A stretch of DNA of 64,000 nucleotides. Source: Natronospirillum operosum (GTDB lineage Bacteria > Pseudomonadota > Gammaproteobacteria > Pseudomonadales > Natronospirillaceae). Positions 53,912-62,824 of this stretch are shown here, piece by piece; the stretch's first letter is position 1, and every line of letters begins with the position of its first letter. Below the pieces are notes generated by a model. That model did not search any database. It was not told the origin of the DNA and saw only the letters and a list, made by a program, of their open reading frames with translations. The stretch is taken from the NCBI RefSeq assembly GCF_004768465.1, contig NZ_SRMF01000006.1, forward strand, positions 122,310 through 186,309. The letters run 5' to 3'. Both the position numbers and the translations under genes were made by a program.

Positions 53912-55801
53912 ATGCAGGCTGAGCAACTGGACATTCGTGAGCACCTGCGGCGGCATCCGCCCTTCAGCCTGCTGTCCGACGACTGGCTGAATACGCTGGC
54001 GAGCCGGGTCGAGGTGGCCTATTTCCGTGCCGGCAGTACGATTCTTCAGGCTGGCGATCCCATCGAAGATCTGCACTATATCCGCAGTGGCGGTGTCGAA
54101 ATCTACCGCCACGAAGGGGAGCTCTACAACCGGCTCGGCGAGGGCGAGATATTCGGCCAGTTGGGTCTGTTGATGAAAGGCATGGTCCGCTTCCCGGCGC
54201 GGGCGCTGGAAGACACCCTGATCTACTTTATTCCGGGCGATCTGTTTCGGGCCCTGTTTGACCAGGTGGGGTCCTTTGCCACCTTTGTCGAAATAGAGGA
54301 CCGCACCCGCCTGCGCCAGGCCACAGCCAACGAGGGCAGTCGCAACGAACTGATGACCACCCGCGTGGGCCGACTGATCACCCGCGCACCGGTTACTGTA
54401 TCCGAGCGCGCCGATATTCGCACCGCGGCCGCCATCATGACCGAGCAGAATGTGTCCTCGGTGCTGGTGGTACCGGAGTCGGGAGACGAAGGCGACCCCC
54501 GCACCACCGGCGGCGCCATGGCCGGCATCATCACCGACCGCGACCTGCGCCGGCGTGTGGTCGCGCAGGGCCTGCCGTACGATACGCCGGTCAGGGACAT
54601 CATGTCGTCGGATGTGGTCACGGTGCAGGACGATCAGTACCTGTTCGAGGCCCTGCTGATCATGTTGCGCGAAAACGTGCATCACCTGCCGGTAATGCAC
54701 CGGCTGAAACCGATCGGTCTGATCGACCTGTCGGACATCATCAGCCACGAAACGCAGAACAGCCTGTTCGTGGTGCGCAATATCTTCCATCAGCAGAGTG
54801 TCGAAGCCCTGCAGGCTCTGGTACCGGAGGTCAAGGCGTCCTTTGTGCGCATGGTCAACGAAGACGCCAATTCCCACATGGTCGGCAGCGCCATGGCCAC
54901 CATAGGCCGCAGTTTCAAGCAGCATCTGCTGCAGTTGGGAGAACAGAAGCTCGGCCCGCCCCCCGTGCCCTATTGCTTCCTGGCCCTGGGCTCCATGGCC
55001 CGCGATGAGCAGTACCTGCGCACCGATCAGGACAACGCTCTGGTACTGGATGACAGCTTTGTACCGGCCGAGCACGATGCCTACTTCGAAGCCCTGGCCC
55101 ACTTTGTATGCGACGGCCTGGCTACCGTCGGCTACACCTATTGCAAGGGTGACATCATGGCCACCAATCCGACCTGGCGCCAGCCCCTGCATGTGTGGCA
55201 GCACTACTTCACCGACTGGATTCGCCGACCCAGTGCCCAGTCCCTGCTCAACAGCTCCATATTTTTCGATCTGGACGGCGTACACGGCGACACCCATATG
55301 GCTGACCAGTTGCAGGCCCTGATCGCCGACGAAGCCAGCAAGACTCCCGGCTTTCTCGGCTGCCTGGCCCGCAATGCACAGAACCGCACACCGCCGCTCG
55401 GTTTCTTCAAGGATTTCGTGGTGGAAAAAAGCGGCCGCCATCGCAACTCCATCAACCTCAAGCGCCGGGGCACCGCCCCGCTGGTGGACGTCATTCGCGT
55501 GCATGCACTGGCCAGTGGCTCGCGCGCGCAGAATTCATTTCGCCGCCTGGAAGATACCGTGGCGGCCGGTTTTCTGACCGCCCAGGCCGCCAGTGACCTG
55601 CGTGATGCCCTGGAGTTCATCTCGCTGGTGCGAATACGCCATCAGGCCCGGGACATCGAAGCCGGACGCGAGCCCGTCAACAACATTGATCCGGAGCAGC
55701 TGTCCAGTTTCGAACGCCGCAACCTCAAGGATGCCTTTCAGGTACTGAGCAATGCGCAGCGCTTTCTCAAGTTCCGCTATCGCCCCCAGAGCACGCGCTG
55801 A
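53912..55801 (+). CDS. cNMP-binding, CBS and DUF294 nucleotidyltransferase-like protein
   Basis: The 629-residue cytoplasmic protein has four parts. A cyclic-nucleotide-binding-like domain spans about residues 10-130 (SGGVEIYRHEGELYNRLGEGEIFGQLGLL). Two CBS domains follow at about 150-280 (TDRDLRRRVVAQG, ENVHHLPVMHRLKPIGLIDL). A DUF294 nucleotidyltransferase domain has CFLALGSMARDEQYLRTDQDNAL (about residue 352), and a DUF294_C domain ends it. The GS...RxEQ...TDQD pattern is like that of GlnD-type transferases. It precedes an exonuclease gene by two bases, a pairing common in gammaproteobacteria. A role in nucleotide-dependent modification is inferred; the target is unknown. Confidence 0.9.
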   Translation: MQAEQLDIREHLRRHPPFSLLSDDWLNTLASRVEVAYFRAGSTILQAGDPIEDLHYIRSGGVEIYRHEGELYNRLGEGEIFGQLGLLMKGMVRFPARALEDTLIYFIPGDLFRALFDQVGSFATFVEIEDRTRLRQATANEGSRNELMTTRVGRLITRAPVTVSERADIRTAAAIMTEQNVSSVLVVPESGDEGDPRTTGGAMAGIITDRDLRRRVVAQGLPYDTPVRDIMSSDVVTVQDDQYLFEALLIMLRENVHHLPVMHRLKPIGLIDLSDIISHETQNSLFVVRNIFHQQSVEALQALVPEVKASFVRMVNEDANSHMVGSAMATIGRSFKQHLLQLGEQKLGPPPVPYCFLALGSMARDEQYLRTDQDNALVLDDSFVPAEHDAYFEALAHFVCDGLATVGYTYCKGDIMATNPTWRQPLHVWQHYFTDWIRRPSAQSLLNSSIFFDLDGVHGDTHMADQLQALIADEASKTPGFLGCLARNAQNRTPPLGFFKDFVVEKSGRHRNSINLKRRGTAPLVDVIRVHALASGSRAQNSFRRLEDTVAAGFLTAQAASDLRDALEFISLVRIRHQARDIEAGREPVNNIDPEQLSSFERRNLKDAFQVLSNAQRFLKFRYRPQSTR

Positions 55802-55803
55802 CC

Positions 55804-56526
55804 ATGTTCCGGCCAGCACACCAACAGGTCGAAGTACCGGACTGGTCCCAGCGCCTGACGACACTGGCCGACCAGGCACAGTCCCCTGATCTGCAGGCTT
55901 TCTACAGTGCCGGCGCCGTGGCGCCGGACACGCCTCTGGAGCAGGTACCATTCACGGCGCTGGACCTTGAAACCACCGGCATCGACCCGGAACAGAACAG
56001 CATACTGAGCATCGGCCTGGTCCCCTTTTCACTGGCACGCATACGCTGGGGTGAAAGCCGGCAGTGGCTGGTGCAGCCGGAAACAACGCTGTCGGCCGAA
56101 TCGGTACAGATCCACCAGATCACGCATGCCGATCTGGCCGCCGCGCCGCCCATGAGCCAGGTGCTGCCTGAACTCTTGACGACGCTGCGCGGTCAGGTTG
56201 TGGTGGTGCATTATCGGGCCATCGAACGACTGTTCCTGTACCACGCGGCGCAGCGCTGCTATGGCGCCGGACTGGAATTCCCGGTCGTCGATACCATGGA
56301 ACTCGAGGCACGCGTTTACCGCAAGCGTGTACCCGGCTTCATGAGCCGGTTTCTGGGGCACCAGCCCAAATCCATCCGCCTGGCCGATGCCCGCAGTCGT
56401 TTCAATCTGCCGTTCTATCCGCCGCATCATGCTACCGTGGATGCTCTGGCTTCGGCGGAACTGCTGCAGGCTCAGGTGGCGTGGCGCTTTTCACCGCAGA
56501 CGCCGATCCGCGATCTCTGGCGCTGA
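55804..56526 (+). CDS. DEDD-family 3'-5' exonuclease (DnaQ-like)
   Basis: The 240-residue protein carries Exo I ALDLETTGIDPEQNSILSIG (about residue 56), the region HQITHADLAAAP, Exo II HYRAIERLFLYHA and Exo III HHATVDALASAELLQA with His and Asp. In Exo II the usual Asp (HNxxFD) is replaced by Glu, a variant that may lower or change activity. It begins two bases after the DUF294 gene, so the two are co-transcribed. It may act in RNA or DNA trimming in concert with its partner; the substrate is not known. Confidence 0.88.
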   Translation: MFRPAHQQVEVPDWSQRLTTLADQAQSPDLQAFYSAGAVAPDTPLEQVPFTALDLETTGIDPEQNSILSIGLVPFSLARIRWGESRQWLVQPETTLSAESVQIHQITHADLAAAPPMSQVLPELLTTLRGQVVVVHYRAIERLFLYHAAQRCYGAGLEFPVVDTMELEARVYRKRVPGFMSRFLGHQPKSIRLADARSRFNLPFYPPHHATVDALASAELLQAQVAWRFSPQTPIRDLWR

Positions 56527-56656
56527 GGCCGGGCTGCCCTCAGGCAAGCGGTCAGGCCTGATTTCCGTGCCAGTCTGATCTAAGCTGAAACCGGCCAACG
56601 TATCTGCAATGAGCAGACCGGCGTGACCAGGAATTCACAGACCAGGGCGAGGTATT

Positions 56657-57631
56657 ATGACTGCCACCACAGCACAGGCGTTCTGGGTTGAAGAGCCCGG
56701 CCGGGGCGCCCTGCGTACAGAGACGCTGGCGCCACCCGACACGGATCAGGTGCGGGTGCGGGCGCTGCATTCGGGTATCAGCCGCGGCACCGAAGCGCTG
56801 GTATTCAATGGCCAGGTGCCGCCTTCGGAATACCAACGGATGCGCGCACCCTTTCAACAGGGTGACTTTCCCGGCCCGGTCAAATACGGCTACGCCAGTG
56901 TCGGCCTGGTGGAAGCCGGGCCCAAGAGCCTGCTGGGTCAGACCGTGTTCTGTCTGCATCCGCATCAGAGCCACTATGTGGTGCCCGCCACTGCCGTTCT
57001 GCCGCTGCCGAAAGCGGTGCCGGCAGCACGGGCAGTGCTGGCCGCCAATATGGAGACCGCCGTCAACGGCCTGTGGGATGCCGGCCCTCGCATCGGCGAC
57101 CGGATCTCCATCATCGGGGGTGGCGTGGTCGGGTTGCTGCTCGGCTGGCTGAGCGCGCGCCTGCCCGGTACCGAAGTCGAACTGATAGACATCAACCCCG
57201 AACGCGCCGAATTGGCCACGCACCTGGGGTGCCGGTTTGCGACGCCTGACCAGGCCCGGACCAAACGCGACCTGGTCTTTCATGTCAGCGGCGCTCCGGC
57301 CGGTCTCACCACAGCTCTGGGACTGGCCGGCCAGGAAGCCCGAGTAATCGAAATGAGTTGGTATGGCCGGCAGGCAGTCAGCGTGCCGCTGGGCGAAGCC
57401 TTCCACGCGCGCCGCCTGCAGCTGATTTCCAGCCAGGTAGGACAGGTGGCGCCCCGGCAGCGGCCACGCTGGACGCACTCCGAGCGTCTGGCTCTGGCCC
57501 TGACACTGCTGGTCGCGCCCGAACTGGATGCCCTGATCAACGAACACAGTGCTTTCGAAGACCTGCCCGCCACCCTGCAGCGCCTTAGCCGGCACCCCGG
57601 TTCGGCGCTCTGTCACCGTATCGACTACTGA
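56657..57631 (+). CDS. MDR-family zinc-type dehydrogenase
   Basis: The 324-residue protein is a medium-chain dehydrogenase/reductase. The N-terminal domain has [19 protein letters not shown] and [17 protein letters not shown]. The Rossmann domain has [16 protein letters not shown] (about residue 155) and a [11 protein letters not shown] acidic end, favouring NAD. The classical catalytic-zinc Cys is not evident (HSGIS where the Cys-Gly motif is usual). It opens a tight plus-strand run with the PTPS-like gene (nine bases later). In this cluster it may oxidise or reduce a side-chain alcohol; the substrate is unknown. Confidence 0.85.
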   Translation: MTATTAQAFWVEEPGRGALRTETLAPPDTDQVRVRALHSGISRGTEALVFNGQVPPSEYQRMRAPFQQGDFPGPVKYGYASVGLVEAGPKSLLGQTVFCLHPHQSHYVVPATAVLPLPKAVPAARAVLAANMETAVNGLWDAGPRIGDRISIIGGGVVGLLLGWLSARLPGTEVELIDINPERAELATHLGCRFATPDQARTKRDLVFHVSGAPAGLTTALGLAGQEARVIEMSWYGRQAVSVPLGEAFHARRLQLISSQVGQVAPRQRPRWTHSERLALALTLLVAPELDALINEHSAFEDLPATLQRLSRHPGSALCHRIDY

Positions 57632-57640
57632 GGAGATTCC

Positions 57641-58045
57641 ATGTACGCACTGACCGTCCGCGACCATCTGATGATTGCCCACAGTTTCAAGGGCGATATC
57701 TTCGGCCCGGCGCAGAATCTGCACGGCGCCACCTATGTGGTGGACATGACCTTCATGCGGCCCGACCTCGACGACGATGATCTGATTGTCGACATCGGCC
57801 TGGCCAGCACGGTACTGAAGGAGCTGCTGGCGCCGCTGAATTTCCAGAATCTGGATGAACTGCCAGAGTTCAAGGGCCGCAATACGACCACCGAATTCAT
57901 GGCCCGCACCTTGTTCGAGCGTATGCGCGAGGCCATCGCCGCCGGCCGACTGGGCCCCACAGGCAAGGGCCTGAGCGACCTCAGAGTCACGCTGGGAGAA
58001 TCCCATATCGCCTGGGCCAGCTACGAGGGTCCTCTGCATGGCTGA
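57641..58045 (+). CDS. Divergent 6-pyruvoyl/6-carboxy-tetrahydropterin synthase-like protein
   Basis: The 134-residue protein has the PTPS/QueD fold. Zn-ligand His14 is in MIAHSFKG and His28 in NLHGATYVVD. The third Zn His of the usual HGH motif is Ala here (HGA), and the catalytic Cys four residues before the HGH is replaced (AQNLHGA). The C-terminal pterin-anchoring Glu is kept (LGESHIAWASYE). So it should bind a pterin-like ring but cannot use the standard QueD chemistry. It overlaps the glycosyltransferase gene by eight bases. It may catalyse a related reaction on a different pterin, or just bind one. Confidence 0.8.
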   Translation: MYALTVRDHLMIAHSFKGDIFGPAQNLHGATYVVDMTFMRPDLDDDDLIVDIGLASTVLKELLAPLNFQNLDELPEFKGRNTTTEFMARTLFERMREAIAAGRLGPTGKGLSDLRVTLGESHIAWASYEGPLHG

Positions 58046-59156
58046 GACGGCCATTCCGGCGCTGCATTGGCTGGTACCCGGCGACCCGGACCAGTGGACC
58101 GGCGGCCACCTGTACAACCAGCGCATGCGCCGGGCCCTGGCCGAGCGCGGCATTGCGGTGCCGTTACAGAGTCTGGATGGCCGCTTCCCGGCCGGCGACA
58201 CCGCTGCCGCCCGCAGCGCTCGGGCTGCATTAACCACGCTGGAAGATGGCAGCATCGTCATTGTGGACGGTCTGGCCTATGCGGCACTGCCCGAAGTCTG
58301 GGCCGAGGAGGCACAGCGCCTGCGCCTGCTGGTGCTGGAGCACCTGCCGCTGGCCGCCGAGACCGGCCTGGCCCGTGCCACTGCGGCCGCCTGGCACCGC
58401 CGCGAGACCGAGGCCCTGCGCTACGCCAGCGGTGTCATCACCACCAGCCCCTACTGTGCCCGGCTGATGACCGAGTACGGAGTGCCGGTGCAGCGCATTC
58501 AGGTTGCCGAGCCGGGTACAGACCCGGCACCAGCCGACATGCCCGTAGACCAGCAACCCGGTGGCCGCCTGCAACTGCTCTGTGTCGGCAACCTGATACC
58601 CCGCAAGGGCCAGGACATATTGCTGGATGCGCTGGCACAGCTGCAGCATCTGTCCTGGCACTGCACGCTGGTCGGCAGTGCCGATCTGGCACCGGACTAT
58701 GCGCGACACCTGCAGGGCCAGCTCCAGTCGCATGGGCTGCAGCATCGAGTCGCCCTGACCGGGGCCCTGCCGCCGGAGCATCTGACCGACTGGTATGCAC
58801 GGGCGGACCTGTTGGTGCTGCCGTCGCATTTCGAAACCTATGGCATGGTAATCACCGAAGCCGTGCGGCACGGTGTGCCGGTGCTGACCACAACAGGGGG
58901 CGCCCTGCCTGACACCCTGCCCGTTGGCGCAGGCACCACGGTGCCGCCCGGCGATGTAATGGCATTGCAAACAACCCTGGCCGAGCTGTTGTCGAAGCCC
59001 GAGCCCTATCAGACTCTGCGGGCGGGCGCGCGTCTTCAGGCGGCGCGCCTGGCCGACTGGCCGCAGGCAGCCGAACGTTTTGTGCACGCGGTCGAACACC
59101 TGCTGGCACAGCCGTCGCTGGCGCCGGCCCCATCACAGCCCACGAACCTGCAATGA
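58038..59156 (+). CDS. GT4-family glycosyltransferase
   Basis: The 372-residue GT-B enzyme has the N-terminal GGHLYNQRMRRALAERG acceptor-site region and the C-terminal GT1/GT4 domain with QLLCVGNLIPRKGQDILLDAL (about residue 178) and the donor-binding LPSHFETYGMVITEAVRHGVPVL (about 259), including the E-x7-E motif. It has no membrane helix. It overlaps the PTPS-like gene by eight bases and the methyltransferase gene by four. The acceptor is probably the product of this cluster rather than lipopolysaccharide. Confidence 0.9.
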   Translation: MAETAIPALHWLVPGDPDQWTGGHLYNQRMRRALAERGIAVPLQSLDGRFPAGDTAAARSARAALTTLEDGSIVIVDGLAYAALPEVWAEEAQRLRLLVLEHLPLAAETGLARATAAAWHRRETEALRYASGVITTSPYCARLMTEYGVPVQRIQVAEPGTDPAPADMPVDQQPGGRLQLLCVGNLIPRKGQDILLDALAQLQHLSWHCTLVGSADLAPDYARHLQGQLQSHGLQHRVALTGALPPEHLTDWYARADLLVLPSHFETYGMVITEAVRHGVPVLTTTGGALPDTLPVGAGTTVPPGDVMALQTTLAELLSKPEPYQTLRAGARLQAARLADWPQAAERFVHAVEHLLAQPSLAPAPSQPTNLQ

Positions 59157-60034
59157 AGACTGCCATGACCGACACCCGCCCCGGCGCCATCCGCGACCAC
59201 TTTGACACCGACTGGCTGACCCTGCGCGAACCTGTGGATCACGCCGCCCGGGCCATGACGCTCAGTCAGCAACTGGCAGCCTGGCTGGAGCAGACCGACC
59301 GCTCAGGACCACTGCAGCTGGTTGACCTGGGCTGCGGTCGCGGTTCCAATCTGCGCTATCTGGCCCCCTTGCTGCCCGGCCCGCAGAGCTGGTCGCTGGT
59401 CGACCACGACGAGCGCTTGCTCAGCGACGCGGCGCGGCTGAGTATCGGCAGCCGCGACCGCGATCATGGCCCGGTGCATTTCAACACCATCGAGGCCGAC
59501 CTGCGTGACCCGGGCACCTGGCAGCACCTGCTCAACACGGACACCGGCGTGGTCACCGCTTCGGCACTGATCGATCTGGTCGCCGCACCCTGGCTGGACC
59601 AGTTGGTGCGCGGCCTGCAACACCGTCAGGCCGCGCTGCTGGTCACCCTGAGCTACAACGGCGAATTCGCCTTCAGTCAGCCCCATCCGCTGGATGCAGA
59701 GGTGCGCCAGGCCTTCAACGAACACCAGCAGGCCAGTGGTCCATTCGGAGCCGGCCTGGGCCCGAAGGCAACCGAAGCCCTGCAGACCCGACTGCAGGCT
59801 GCAGGCTATCGCGTCAGCACGGCCCCCAGCCCCTGGACGGTACCACCACAGCACGCGGCTTTGCAGCGCGGTCTGGTTCTGGGCTGGCAGGACGCGGCCA
59901 GCGAACAGCGACCGCAGCGGGCCAAGGCCTTTGCCGATTGGGCACAGCAGCACCTGCAACAGGCCGGCAGCCCGGAGTGCACGCTGCAGGTGGGTCATAC
60001 CGATCTGCTGGCGCTGCCCCCCGAACCACAATGA
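59153..60034 (+). CDS. Class I SAM-dependent methyltransferase
   Basis: The 293-residue enzyme has motif I in LVDLGCGRGSNLRYLAPLL (about residue 58), motif II in WSLVDHDERLLSDAA and a post-motif ASALIDLVAAPWLDQL. There is no signal peptide or membrane helix. The ATG at 59153 overlaps the GT4 stop; a second ATG at 59165 is equally possible. It is flanked by the GT4 gene and the flippase-like gene, both overlapping it. The acceptor is unknown but likely the same glycosylated molecule. Confidence 0.86.
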   Translation: MKTAMTDTRPGAIRDHFDTDWLTLREPVDHAARAMTLSQQLAAWLEQTDRSGPLQLVDLGCGRGSNLRYLAPLLPGPQSWSLVDHDERLLSDAARLSIGSRDRDHGPVHFNTIEADLRDPGTWQHLLNTDTGVVTASALIDLVAAPWLDQLVRGLQHRQAALLVTLSYNGEFAFSQPHPLDAEVRQAFNEHQQASGPFGAGLGPKATEALQTRLQAAGYRVSTAPSPWTVPPQHAALQRGLVLGWQDAASEQRPQRAKAFADWAQQHLQQAGSPECTLQVGHTDLLALPPEPQ

Positions 60035-61053
60035 TGACCGTCGCCGTGCGCTGGCAACCCCTGCTGAAATGGCTGGTGGCTATCGGTCTGCTGGTTCTGG
60101 TCCTGCTGTGGATTGACCCCGAGGCCCTGCTGGCCCAGTTCGCCACACTGCACCCCGGCTGGCTTGGTCTGGCCTTGCTGGTGGGTGCACTGCAGATCGT
60201 ACTGTCGGCCGGACGCTGGTGGTATACCGCCCGCCAGCTCGGATTGCGGCTGTCATTCCGCCGCGCCGTGGCCGACTATTTTCTGTCCACCCTGGTCAAT
60301 CAGGTTGTGCCCGGCGGTGTCATGGGGGATGTAGCCCGAGGTCTGCGCCATGGCGTCCGTCTGTCGACCTCCGGACGTCAGTATGGCGCCGCCATCCGTG
60401 CCGTCATGCTCGAGCGGCTGTCCGGGCAACTGGTGTTGCTGCCATTGCTGGCAGTCCTGTTGCTGGCCACCGTCAGCGGGCGTCAGGTCGCCGACACCCT
60501 GCTGCAGATGGCGGGGGAGCAACTGCCGATTCTGGGTGCCCTGCTGATACTGGTGCTGGCGATGGCCGCCGCCCTGAAACGGCTGCGCCTGCCGGCATTG
60601 AAGCGCCTGGGTACCGTCTTGCGTGAGGATGCCGGCCGTGCACTGCTGCGCTGGCCGGTGGTGGTCTGGCAGGGGCTGTCATCACTTGCCGTGGTGGGCA
60701 GCTACCTGCTGCTGTTTCTGCTCTGTGCCCGGGCCCTTGGGGTCAGTACCCCGGCGCTGACCCTGCTGCCGCTGATTCCACTGGTCCTGCTGGGCATGCT
60801 GGTGCCATTCACGGTATCAGGCTGGGGAGTACGGGAGGGCGTGGCGGCACTGCTCTGGCCGCTGGCGGGCCTGCCTGCCGCCGAAGGCGTGGCGCTGTCC
60901 ATGCTGTATGGGGTGCTGATCCTGCTGTCCAGTCTGCCGGGCTTGCTGACCGTGCTGGGCGAGACCCTGGCTCAGTCGAAGGAAAGATCGAACAGCGTAT
61001 CCGGGCCCAGCTCGAAGCGCCGAAAATCCGGGCGCAGTGCATCGTCCAGTTGA
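60031..61053 (+). CDS. Flippase-like (LPG synthase TM domain) integral membrane protein
   Basis: The 340-residue protein starts at 60031 (ATGATG overlapping the methyltransferase stop). It has about eight to nine membrane helices with the UPF0104/LPG_synthase_TM pattern: LGLRLSFRRAVADYFLSTLVNQVVPGGVMGDVARGL, LERLSGQLVLLPLLAVL and FTVSGWGVREGVAALL. Relatives include the membrane part of MprF and flippases for glycolipids. Its last roughly 27 residues are polar and coincide with the convergent reductase gene (82-base overlap). It may move the cluster's product across the membrane. Confidence 0.84.
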   Translation: MMTVAVRWQPLLKWLVAIGLLVLVLLWIDPEALLAQFATLHPGWLGLALLVGALQIVLSAGRWWYTARQLGLRLSFRRAVADYFLSTLVNQVVPGGVMGDVARGLRHGVRLSTSGRQYGAAIRAVMLERLSGQLVLLPLLAVLLLATVSGRQVADTLLQMAGEQLPILGALLILVLAMAAALKRLRLPALKRLGTVLREDAGRALLRWPVVVWQGLSSLAVVGSYLLLFLLCARALGVSTPALTLLPLIPLVLLGMLVPFTVSGWGVREGVAALLWPLAGLPAAEGVALSMLYGVLILLSSLPGLLTVLGETLAQSKERSNSVSGPSSKRRKSGRSASSS

Positions 61054-61811
61054 TCCAGCGGTGCCAGGGTAAAGGCGGGCCGCCCCGAGCCGAGGATGAC
61101 TGGCGCTACGATCAGGTGCAGGCGGTCGAGTTGCCCGGCTTCGAGAAAGCGGGACACCGTCAGCCCGCCGCCTTCGACCAGAATCCGGTGCAAACCCAGT
61201 CCCTGCAGCGCGGCGATCAGATCTGCCTCGGCACCGGCCTGGTCATTGCCCATTGGCAGGACCAGTTCTTTTACCCTGCCCTCCTGCTCTGTTGGCTCTG
61301 TGCCCGTGGCATGCACCACCCGCACCGTGGGTGCCGCCGCATCGGTGAACAGCCCCAGCGAATCCGGCAGGCATCGACTGCGGTCCAGTACCACCCGCAC
61401 CGGGTTGGACCCGGGCACTGCACGCACAGTCAGCTGCGGATCATCCGCCTGTGCGGTGCCGGCGCCGACAATGACCGCATCAACCAGTGCCCGCAGCCGA
61501 TGCAAGTGGGTGATACCGGCGGTATCATTGATGTACCGCGACTCACCGCTCGAGGTGGCAATGCGGCCATCCAGACTCTGCCCGAGCTGGCCCATCACCC
61601 AGGCCGTGCCCGGCGCTCTGCACAGCGGCAGATACAGATCCAGCAACTGTTCCGCCTCCGCGCTGAGCCGGGATCTGGCCTCGGCTGCCAGCGTCCAGAT
61701 ACCGTCTGGGCCGGGCTTCAGGTTCGGATCACTGTTGCCGGCCACGATACCCAGCAGCATCTGCCAGGCGGTCTCGACACTGATCGACGCCGTATTGAAG
61801 GTAGACACCAT
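60972..61811 (-). CDS. RibD-C/dihydrofolate-reductase-like reductase
   Basis: The 279-residue protein has a helical N-terminal region of about 75 residues, then the RibD_C reductase domain: VMGQLGQSLDGRIATSSGESRYIND (about residue 78), DAVIVGAGTAQADDPQLTVR (about 112), PVRVVLDRSRCLP and RILVEGGGLTVSRFLEAGQLD. These motifs match NADPH-dependent reductases of ribosylated pyrimidines and pterins. There is no N-terminal deaminase domain, so it is not a full RibD. It lies opposite to the flippase-like gene and closes the cluster. Reduction of a pterin precursor would fit the PTPS-like neighbour. Confidence 0.87.
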   Translation of the reverse strand: MVSTFNTASISVETAWQMLLGIVAGNSDPNLKPGPDGIWTLAAEARSRLSAEAEQLLDLYLPLCRAPGTAWVMGQLGQSLDGRIATSSGESRYINDTAGITHLHRLRALVDAVIVGAGTAQADDPQLTVRAVPGSNPVRVVLDRSRCLPDSLGLFTDAAAPTVRVVHATGTEPTEQEGRVKELVLPMGNDQAGAEADLIAALQGLGLHRILVEGGGLTVSRFLEAGQLDRLHLIVAPVILGSGRPAFTLAPLDQLDDALRPDFRRFELGPDTLFDLSFD

Positions 61812-62004
61812 CTTTATCTATCGTCCTTCGTCTGCTGTACACCGCATAGTGCACGCGTATGATTGCAGGGTATCATTCCGGCTCGGCTCTGGTCAGTGGG
61901 TTTGCTAGTGTCCTGGGCCATTCCGATTCATCGGGAAACCGCAAAGGACCTTCAGGTTCAGGTATACTGGCGCCCATTATTGATACAGAAGGAAACTCCG
62001 CCGC

Positions 62005-62799
62005 ATGATCTTATTGCGACGCCTGGTTCGGTTTGTCATTTTCGCAGTGCTGGTAGTACTGGGCCTGCTGCTGACGCTGGGACTCTGGCTGCCCCGTCGT
62101 CTCGGCATCTCCAGCATGGACACCACCCTGAAGGTGGCGGCCTGGTGGTATCGTCGGCTGCTCGGCACCATGAACGCCCATGTGCATGTCGTCGGCAGCA
62201 TCGAGCCACGGAAGGGCATGTGGATCTGTAACCATATTTCATGGCTGGACATTGTGGTCATAGGCAGCCAGGCACCTGTCCACTTCGTTTCCAAGGCCGA
62301 AGTGCGGCGCTGGCCGGTGATCGGTTTTCTGGCCGCACAGGCCGGCACCCTGTTCATCCGTCGCGGTGGTGGTGAGTCCAGCCAGTTGGCACAGGCCATG
62401 TCCGAGCGCATGCGCGAGGGCCATGGGGTCATCTTTTTCCCCGAGGGCACAACCGGGCCGGGTCATTATCTGCGCCGTTTCCACCCGCGCCTGTTCTCGA
62501 CCGCCATAGCGCTCGAGCAACCCGTCATTCCGCTGGCGATACGCTACGACCACGAGCCGCAACCGCATCCGTCCGTGCCCTATACGGACGGGCAGACTCT
62601 GCTGGGCAATCTCTGGCAGTTGCTGGGAGAAAAGAGGCTGGACATCACGCTGTTCGCCCCGGAACCGATTACCAGAATCGGTTCACAGCGCCGGGAACTG
62701 GCGGAGTACAGCCGCGAGGTGATCAGGGAGAGTCTGGGCTTGGAAGCACCTGCGCTGCCCCCCGAGTCGGTTCAGTCAAGACGGAAAGCCAGCAGCTGA
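62005..62799 (+). CDS. 1-acyl-sn-glycerol-3-phosphate acyltransferase (PlsC-like)
   Basis: The 264-residue inner-membrane enzyme has an N-terminal helix (RFVIFAVLVVLGLLLTLGLWLP) and the acyltransferase motifs WICNHISWLDIVVI (catalytic NHxxxxD, about residue 76), FIRRGGGES and FFPEGTTGPGH (about 150). It transfers acyl chains to lysophosphatidate in phospholipid synthesis; close relatives act on lyso-ornithine lipids. The upstream gap of 193 bases may hold its promoter (a TATACT at 61963-61968 is the best -10 candidate, with no clear -35). A TetR-type gene lies convergently after it. Confidence 0.9.
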   Translation: MILLRRLVRFVIFAVLVVLGLLLTLGLWLPRRLGISSMDTTLKVAAWWYRRLLGTMNAHVHVVGSIEPRKGMWICNHISWLDIVVIGSQAPVHFVSKAEVRRWPVIGFLAAQAGTLFIRRGGGESSQLAQAMSERMREGHGVIFFPEGTTGPGHYLRRFHPRLFSTAIALEQPVIPLAIRYDHEPQPHPSVPYTDGQTLLGNLWQLLGEKRLDITLFAPEPITRIGSQRRELAEYSREVIRESLGLEAPALPPESVQSRRKASS

Positions 62800-62824
62800 G
62801 CCAAAGCGCGCTGCACGCGCTGGC

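Noticed and set aside
61860..62004. Possible insertion-sequence end near GTGTCCTGGGCC (about 61910)
   Set aside because: Only the first eight bases resemble the arm of the inverted repeat at 39718, and no matching partner end is present.
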